From an uncultured Tenacibaculum sp. (GTDB taxonomy: Bacteria > Bacteroidota > Bacteroidia > Flavobacteriales > Flavobacteriaceae): a DNA stretch of 64,000 nucleotides. Shown one piece after another: positions 62,401 through 64,000 of the stretch. A program made the translations under genes and the position numbers. Numbering within the stretch: position 1 is the stretch's first letter; each line of letters begins with the position of its first letter. The notes below the pieces were generated by a model. It was not told where the DNA came from. It did not search any database and saw only the letters and a program-made list of their open reading frames with translations. Location of the stretch: NCBI GenBank assembly GCA_947496185.1, contig CANMCD010000012.1:87984-151983 (forward strand), in the 5' to 3' direction.

Positions 62401-64000
62401 TTGACAGCGGGTACTTATTTTATTGAATTATCAAACCGAGTAGGAGGTCCTCCTGTATGTCAATTTGGAAGTACGGATGTTGATTTGAATGAAGGGATAC
62501 AGATTACAGGTAATGTAGTCAACGGAAGAGACATAACGTGTGGTACTCCGGGTATCGTTAACTTACAAAATGTTGTAGGAGGTTTTGGAGGCTATAGTTA
62601 TGGTTTAACGATAACGAATGCTACTGGTATTACCTCACCAACGACAAGTACAAGTATTAGTATTCCATATGCTAATGTAACAGATAAAACACAACCTGTA
62701 AATGTTGCTGTCTCAGTGACAGATAGTAATGGTTGTTCGCAAAATATAGGAAATGTTTCTTTAAGTGTAAGTCAGTTGCCTAGTTTAGATAGTGCAGTAA
62801 CGAGTACTTGTGGTTCTAATAAAACCATAACAGCAACTGCTTCTGGAGGATCGGCTCCTTATCAGTATTCTATTGATAACGGAACGACATATCAGTCGAA
62901 TGGATTGTTTGAAAATTTAGCTCTAGGAAATTATACGGTATTAGCTATGGACGCAAATGGTTGTACAACCACTACAGCTTCAAGAACGATTCATCCATCA
63001 CTTGATTTCAATGTTCTTTTGGATAGCAACCTAGAATGTGCTACGAATGCCGGTTTATCAATAAATGTTGTTTCAGGAACTTCTAATTATAGTTATGTAG
63101 TTGAAACCGAACCAGGAGGTGTAAATGTAGTGCCAGCCACAACGTTTACAACCGCAAATACGACATTTACGATAGGTACTTCAGGAGACTATAGAGTAGT
63201 TTTAACGGATGTAGATTCTGGATGTAGTGTTACGAGAGTGTTTACAGTAGACCCAGCTGTTACTCCAGACTTTACACCTACTGTAGAAAATAGTACATGT
63301 AACGGAAGTAGTACAGGTGTGATTCGTTTAACACCTGTAGATAATGGTATATTACCATTACAATATACGATAAGTCCAGATCCAAATGGCGTAGGAACGA
63401 TTACTAGTAATGAGTTTACAAACTTACCACCAAATACCTATTCGGTAACGGCGACAGGGGCTAATGACTGTACAACGACTGTAAATAATATTACTGTTAC
63501 AGAATTTACAACTATTACCGTTCCAGCAGCTATAGTAAGTGAGTTTGGTTGTGCCACGGCGAATATAACGACCAATGCAACCATAGAGATTCCAAATGGA
63601 ACAACAGGAGGAAGTGGAACGTATGTACGCGTAGAATTTGTAGATACACAAGGAACAGGAACAACTACAGACGATGTAGTGTTACAAGACAGTTCAAGTT
63701 TCCTTTATACTTCGACAGATGAATCAGGAGGAAGTTACCAGATAAATGTATACGATGAAGAAGGATGTGTAGGCAGTACAACGGCTACAATTGCTCCTTT
63801 TGCAAAATTATTGACAGCGCCAATTGCGGTAGATAAAGCGATTGATTGTGCCACGGGAGAGGATATTACGGTTAGTTATACATCAAGTAACCCAGTAGTA
63901 GCTCCTGCCACAATTAATTATGCTATCACAGGAACCAATACAGGTTTCACAGCAAATAATGCAACAGGTGTATTTACCAACTTGGCAACAGATGTGTATA
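50428..64000 (+). CDS. sprB: Giant SprB-type gliding adhesin, 3' end beyond the window
   Basis: A cell-surface adhesin moved along the cell by the gliding motor and exported by T9SS. The frame is open from ATG 50428 to the window end, 4,524 codons, with no stop. Order: signal peptide MKRIILTLIALVSVLALYAQ, a globular N-terminal region (about 21-385, with AGLYWAG), a DUF11-like domain (about 388-520), Ig-like and divergent SprB repeats (to about 1098), four higher-order repeat units (1099-3731) with two inserted domains, then further divergent SprB repeats. Individual repeats carry an N-terminal Cys in an NC-x-G-type string and a C-terminal DxxGC, suggesting one disulfide each. A type B sorting domain is expected beyond the window. 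Open minus-strand frames inside are shadows. Confidence 0.9.
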   Translation, partial: MKRIILTLIALVSVLALYAQRDVVFSESKIPHKEISKADQPFLERFNAAVRGNMSFISNNILNRPPANTPYNGTNYNHNFFLEYIDIDGDPSTFSSSSAEMNLPSCSKVIYAGLYWAGIYPYDNWSDEPGGVNTRDDDFNEIKFKLPGGNYVDLVADKFDLTKRELIYDDGISYEKPYVCYKDVTSMVSGMTDPSGNYFVANIKATLGRDHYAPAWLGSSAGWALVVVYENETESSKKFYVFDGFSTIRRATNPNVDVGVSGFQTIPTGPVRAQILVAALEGDQPIPGDNFQIRAPSGAYTTMTTGNANPVNNFFNSSITVNNSHVTTRNPASQNTLGFDADMFALNNPSNSILQNNQSSTTLRFTTAGDSYYPFLLGMSVEIIEPKLQLVKTIDDGAGNDLAGATIDFGDELWYNISFQNVGTDNALNSEIVDILPANIDLDESTLILPAGLTAADYTYEPPSVSNSFRGKLTFDIPDNMVQENGAKYDIRFMVKVVATCNDLRDACSDEIRNQAFANYDSDRGGTPRVINEPSFSGIDNCNFGIIGASNFLANVSGCTYERDEVLCGSNITLSAGSGFVSYEWRDSNGNVIGNGQSITVSALGTYTVVKVAPVTCISTTEIINVIAYNTQPNPLISFADKMLTCPNDGSDLAEIYLCGTGNSRTINLPFTTSSGTTVKWYKLDENSCPDETTVGCANLNTGCTWNEIGANLSHNFNQAGEYMVEVLYDGRCPKKYYFNVFVSTLNPVIVEEDMICGQPGKVTINGVPSGYQYSLTGPNGYFVNFQDSNEFSIPNPGDYDLQIRISNATAASCTYDFGPINIQNRLIDLDITPTDILCAGGQGSIRIQVNNVPGQYTYTLQENSTTLATHGPVDENDHTFNVSTSGTYSVTVTTTECSITENVTINQVANLTLTAAKTKDITCANGASDGVINLTAGGGTLISGAQYTFAVWTDKGTDLYTDISQIPPTAFFTGSTYNVTNGNEGTYRFVVIDSNNCYTISNPIEVVVETPLTFTHSANGISCPGLSDGSITVSVNGNNNGYAVEYSIDGGTNWNTTGNFTGLAVGTYDVDIRTTKTSHQCTYSINDIEIEDKTQVASTASLTQDYTCLEQGTITFTAATGGTSPFSYGINGVYSTDLAKPNLTEGTYILTVQDANGCIGNLPNITIDPLPTRPNFTHNITYNCDGSGEVTVTPHVAGYTYSLNGGNAVTTNVLSQVPVGTHTITIDYGRECTTNISVTVVANQGMTGSIVSSEDATCHSADNGVITISATNYVGGDYEYSVDGGTTWSTSADNPYRIVGLPAGNYDVYIRDTMGSTYCPMSLGQVTIAQPPQIVFTTSVTKPASCSGAQTGGDITVTATGGTPPFEYSIDGGLNWQTSNVFTNLPPDDYIIKVRDSRGCDECGCTTNPFINGSFEFPNPGSTQFRMLHESAFPGWETTAPDNNIEVWSNNFLGVPPSDGISFVELNANYSSSLYQEYCTREGETINWSIDHRGRAGVDVARVRIGGSLATATTQQVMTDGNTAWGSYSGTYVVPAGQPTTIISFEAVSTATGNLTVGNLIDNVNIEVVKDGCTPNTTTISTPQAVLHNASITNCYNGSNGEITVNVTQGVQNYLFRIDGGAWVAPSPANATSHTFTGLTPGNYTVEVQDALGCTSTASSHTLDNTLTATSAITNITCDPGEVTITASGGDGNYVYGFIANGGTPTFGNTNTFSVTTAGSYDVYVRDNNGNAGYCEFTETISVSQINNPTVTLSTTQPSCNGNTGSIEATITNGVAPFNVTISAVNAGTNNTVGPTTDTKVLFDTLGSDTYNIQVTDANGCTSTVASSTITVPATITSSATITQNYTCAQNGIITFGATAGGTPPYSYGINGVYSTNPVKDNLTAGIYVLTVRDANSCILNLSNLTIDALPTKPDFTYNIAYNCNGLGDVTVTPHVIGYTYSLNGATPVTTNVFSNLSVGDHTVEINYGKSCTDTITVSVVADQGFTASISGTTDVSCNGSDQGSSITIDAENFGASYEYSVDGGTNWTNTTTNPVVATGVPVGSHNVRVRISAGNCELDLGAAVIGEPTPVTVTASVTSPANCTASPGATITAVGSGGTPPYEYSIDGGNNWQSSAVFTGVTPDADDYRIQIRDSSGCNDCGCYLDSNDGSDGYGGNMRVTTNLGSFRKVGAFSSSSHEGHMNINGTNVPFTLDIQQLGSHPRHNDINNGHAVTDYNSITWGGSSGRATVVRMHFHEMVFNFEHPVSNLRVVFGSLGAGSSDCRVTLSAFGDGTFLNSASANELNGGYNIPGTYSTVRLVMNQADCWHTHAFLTTTGSSSSACDLDNCGTTVKVDPPASVTHNATVTNCYDGTNGQIAVNATQGVQDYLFRINGGAWIAPTPTNATSHTFTGLTPGNYTIEVQDALGCTSTASSHTLDDTLTATSSITNITCNPGSVTITPSGGDGNYVYSFVTNGGTPTFGNTNTFNVTTAGSYDVYVRDNNGNVGYCEFTETIAVTQISSPTITLSTTQPNCNGDTGSIEASITNGVAPFNVTISAVNAGTNNTVGPTTDTKVLFENLNGDTYNIQVTDANGCTSTLESSTITVPTTVSSSATLTQDYTCLQPGVITFGTTTGGTPPYSYGIDGVYSTNVSKGNLTEGTYALTVQDANGCLLTLTSITIDPLPTKPDFTYNVAYNCDGTGDVTVTPHVVGYTYSLNGGGSLTTNVFSGLSVGDHTVEINYGRSCTDTITVSVAPSQEFRASITGTTNGTCNASSDGTITIDGENFGLSYDYSVDGGTTWVNTTVNPVTVSGIAAGIHNVRVRISTALCELDLGSVTVIEPDALIVSALISSPANCTVTPGAVITATATGGTAPYEFSIDGGGTWQSSGVFTNVAVSGTAYTIQARDSRSCASTSNASITVNPPATVTHNATVTNCYDGTNGQIAVNVTQGVQDYLFRINGGAWTAPTPATANSHTFTGLTPGNYTIEVQDALGCTSSASSHTLEETLTATSSITNITCDPGVVTVTASGGDGNYVYGFVATGGTPTFGSTNTFNVTTAGNYDVYVRDTSGNAGYCEFMETVTVSQITNPAATLTTTQPNCNGDTGSIEATITNGVAPYNITIAAVNAGTTNTVGPTTDTKVLFDNLGGDTYNIQVTDANGCTSALVSSTITVPTTVSSSATLTQDYTCLQPGVITFGSTSGGTAPYSYGINGVYSTNPAKGNLTEGTYALTVQDANGCLLTLTSITIDPLPTKPNFTYNVAYNCDGTGDVTITPHVIGYTYSLNGAGAVTTNVLANVAVGDHTVVIDYGRDCTETISVSVAANEEFRATVTGQTDATCNGVSDGTVTINAENFGVSYDYSVDGGANWVNTTTNPVIVTGVPVGTHNVRVRISAGTCERDLGNTTIGQPTAVGISGAISSPANCTTSPGATIIATGSGGTPPYEYSIDGGTTWQTSTIFTGVLASATPYTITIRDSNSCSLVSNPITVNAPPTVTYNTTVTNCYNGSNGQVAITVTQGTADYMFRINGGAWTAPTPVTSTTHTFTGLTPGTYNLEVMDSLGCTATSTETISTELLLSTNIIDIHCNPGQITANASGGVTTYVYAFVDEGVTPVPSDFTATNTFSIAVGTPTPRRYDVYVRDNAGNTGYCKTSRTGIEINTTPTLDITGTANQPICSGDNGSIDLAIVGGELPYTINATGPGGYSNSVANFAQNSNTYSNLVAGTYTINITDANGCTDTETVTLVDPNPLVFDLIPVLPPGCTVDPANTGFDFGTVDPNDYLPYTLQYSVDNGVTWVDFTSTSGQLRNYNSGDIVFPALRIFDSGTSTTRCLATYGRYEIVYNVEGLIVNPVTNPSDCTTGLSVTVEAVGGAGPYSFAIGSPSGWLPHDTTSPTTIQPDQTRTRTYSGLIPGLSYVFYVRDASGCIKQNNEDIYDTFTPSVPINTTIDSQVCAGLSNGQLTFTIDNTSGDLILPFDWTIYRRDNATTTTAVESSGAGGETSLTITSSVGLTAGTYFIELSNRVGGPPVCQFGSTDVDLNEGIQITGNVVNGRDITCGTPGIVNLQNVVGGFGGYSYGLTITNATGITSPTTSTSISIPYANVTDKTQPVNVAVSVTDSNGCSQNIGNVSLSVSQLPSLDSAVTSTCGSNKTITATASGGSAPYQYSIDNGTTYQSNGLFENLALGNYTVLAMDANGCTTTTASRTIHPSLDFNVLLDSNLECATNAGLSINVVSGTSNYSYVVETEPGGVNVVPATTFTTANTTFTIGTSGDYRVVLTDVDSGCSVTRVFTVDPAVTPDFTPTVENSTCNGSSTGVIRLTPVDNGILPLQYTISPDPNGVGTITSNEFTNLPPNTYSVTATGANDCTTTVNNITVTEFTTITVPAAIVSEFGCATANITTNATIEIPNGTTGGSGTYVRVEFVDTQGTGTTTDDVVLQDSSSFLYTSTDESGGSYQINVYDEEGCVGSTTATIAPFAKLLTAPIAVDKAIDCATGEDITVSYTSSNPVVAPATINYAITGTNTGFTANNATGVFTNLATDVY
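51580..52050 (+). other. DUF11-like domain in the N-terminal region of SprB
   Basis: Residues about 385-540. The start VKTIDDGAGNDLAGATIDFGD, with YNISFQNVGT and DILPANIDLDESTL following, is the DUF11 pattern of surface-protein stalk domains. It is the only one of its type seen here and forms the link between the N-terminal globular region and the Ig-like and SprB repeats. Confidence 0.65.
52900..53721 (+). repeat. About three divergent SprB repeats before the higher-order array
   Basis: Residues about 825-1098. Repeat hallmarks such as DITCANGASDGVINL and GISCPGLSDGSITV start units of 80-100 residues that lack the near-identical order seen after 53722. They look like old repeats outside the part that keeps being homogenised. 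Confidence 0.7.
53722..55941 (+). repeat. SprB higher-order repeat unit 1 (740 residues, with insert)
   Basis: Starts at TASLTQDYTC and ends at ITVPATIT. It holds seven SprB repeats in the order a-g also seen in units 2-4. Repeats a-d are more divergent than in units 2-4 (repeat c reads SIVSSEDATCHSADNGVITI); e-g are close. A domain of about 180 residues stands between d and e. Confidence 0.85.
54631..55170 (+). other. Inserted domain in unit 1: PGW/ELN-type carbohydrate-binding-like sandwich
   Basis: Residues about 1402-1581, starting at the CDECGC junction. Strings NGSFEFPNPG, FPGWETT, IEVWSNN, GISFVELNAN, SLYQ, HRGRAGVD and VRIGGS follow the order of DUF642-like and related jelly-roll domains of secreted proteins. 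Sugar binding is an inference from that resemblance. Confidence 0.6.
55942..58206 (+). repeat. SprB higher-order repeat unit 2 (755 residues, with insert)
   Basis: Starts at SSATITQNYTC. Repeats a-g in the same order; b (PDFTYNIAYNCNGLGDVTVT) and g (TQPNCNGDTGSIEASITN) are close to units 3 and 4. A different domain of about 195 residues stands between d and e, at the point of the unit 1 insert. Confidence 0.87.
56848..57438 (+). other. Inserted domain in unit 2: histidine-rich, unrecognised
   Basis: Residues about 2141-2337, starting at the CNDCGC junction. Ten histidines fall in SHEGHM, SHPRHN, GHAV, RMHFHEMVFNFEH and CWHTH, far above the rest of SprB. The strand-like pattern suggests a beta fold. 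It does not resemble the unit 1 insert, and I do not know its family. Confidence 0.6.
58207..59910 (+). repeat. SprB higher-order repeat unit 3 (568 residues, no insert)
   Basis: Starts at SSATLTQDYTC. Repeats a-g; d runs directly into e through CASTSNASITVNPPATV with no extra domain. It shares a run of 41 identical bases with unit 4 (58195-58235 and 59899-59939) that spans the unit start. Confidence 0.88.
59911..61620 (+). repeat. SprB higher-order repeat unit 4 (570 residues, no insert)
   Basis: Repeats a-d are close to unit 3; e-g are more divergent (for example SNIIDIHCNPGQITANASGG-type changes), as expected at the edge of an array. No inserted domain; the d-e link reads CSLVSNPITVNAPPTV. 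Confidence 0.85.
61621..64000 (+). repeat. Divergent SprB-type repeats after the array, to the window end
   Basis: Residues about 3732 onward. Units of 80-110 residues with looser hallmarks (NPSDCTTGLSVTVEAVGG, GSAPYQYSIDNGTTYQ, DANGCTTTT) and no clear higher-order period. The reading frame continues past 64000. Confidence 0.75.

Noticed and set aside
57328-63651. Many open frames on the minus strand, 65-110 codons long, within sprB
   Set aside because: They are antisense shadows of a long plus-strand frame with repetitive, Thr/Gly/Asn-rich coding. They recur at repeat period, have no start context and no recognisable product.

Overview
The window is chromosomal DNA of a low-GC member of the Bacteroidota, most likely family Flavobacteriaceae; a Tenacibaculum- or Polaribacter-like genus is only a guess. 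Support comes from the TAnnTTTG promoter element before many genes, PorQ and PorP/SprF proteins of the type IX secretion system (T9SS), type B gliding-associated C-terminal domains, a bacillithiol-linked YtxJ protein, a menaquinone gene set, and near-absence of Shine-Dalgarno sites. I see no tRNA, rRNA, CRISPR array, transposase or integrase.

Bases 1-16000 are housekeeping genes: the 3' part of oligopeptidase B, a cysteine synthase with a structured leader, clpB with two copies of an operator-like palindrome, ytxJ, a DEAH helicase, serine deaminase, DUF2853, a TPR protein, a leucine-rich-repeat protein, pfkA-gapA, a second GAPDH and ridA. Bases 15645-23626 concern the envelope: lptD runs divergently from an amidase with a SPOR-like end, followed by an MCE/MlaD protein, an AhpD-like protein and a pair of Hdr-like iron-sulfur proteins. 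Bases 24210-29458 form a menaquinone cluster (menA, menC, menE) interleaved with a UPF0173 hydrolase, an SRPBCC protein and a CPBP protease.

Bases 29461-42660 hold an epimerase-like protein, guanine deaminase, a lipoprotein with one heme motif, fumC, an M14 carboxypeptidase, coaD, ddl, a divergent LysR-mdaB pair with a visible operator, PASTA-rluD and cmk. The LysR-mdaB pair, with about 420 bp of gene-free DNA on each side, looks like an island between ddl and the PASTA gene.

Bases 42844-64000 are the most interesting part: a gliding/adhesion locus. Two paralogous six-Ig-domain proteins with T9SS type B C-termini flank porQ. The second starts an operon that continues with a PorP/SprF-like barrel fused to two SPOR-like domains and then a giant SprB-type adhesin, which is still open at the window end (more than 4,520 residues). 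A likely division of labour is secretion and anchoring by the PorP/SprF-SPOR protein, accessory surface roles for the Ig proteins, and adhesion by SprB.

The adhesin contains a higher-order repeat: four consecutive units, each of seven SprB repeats (about 570 residues). Units 1 and 2 each carry an extra domain at the same point, between SprB repeats 4 and 5. The two domains look unrelated to each other: one resembles a PGW-type carbohydrate-binding sandwich, the other is histidine-rich and unrecognised. Units 3 and 4 have none. This looks like a cassette site for ligand-binding domains inside a motility adhesin and is the best candidate for something undescribed.
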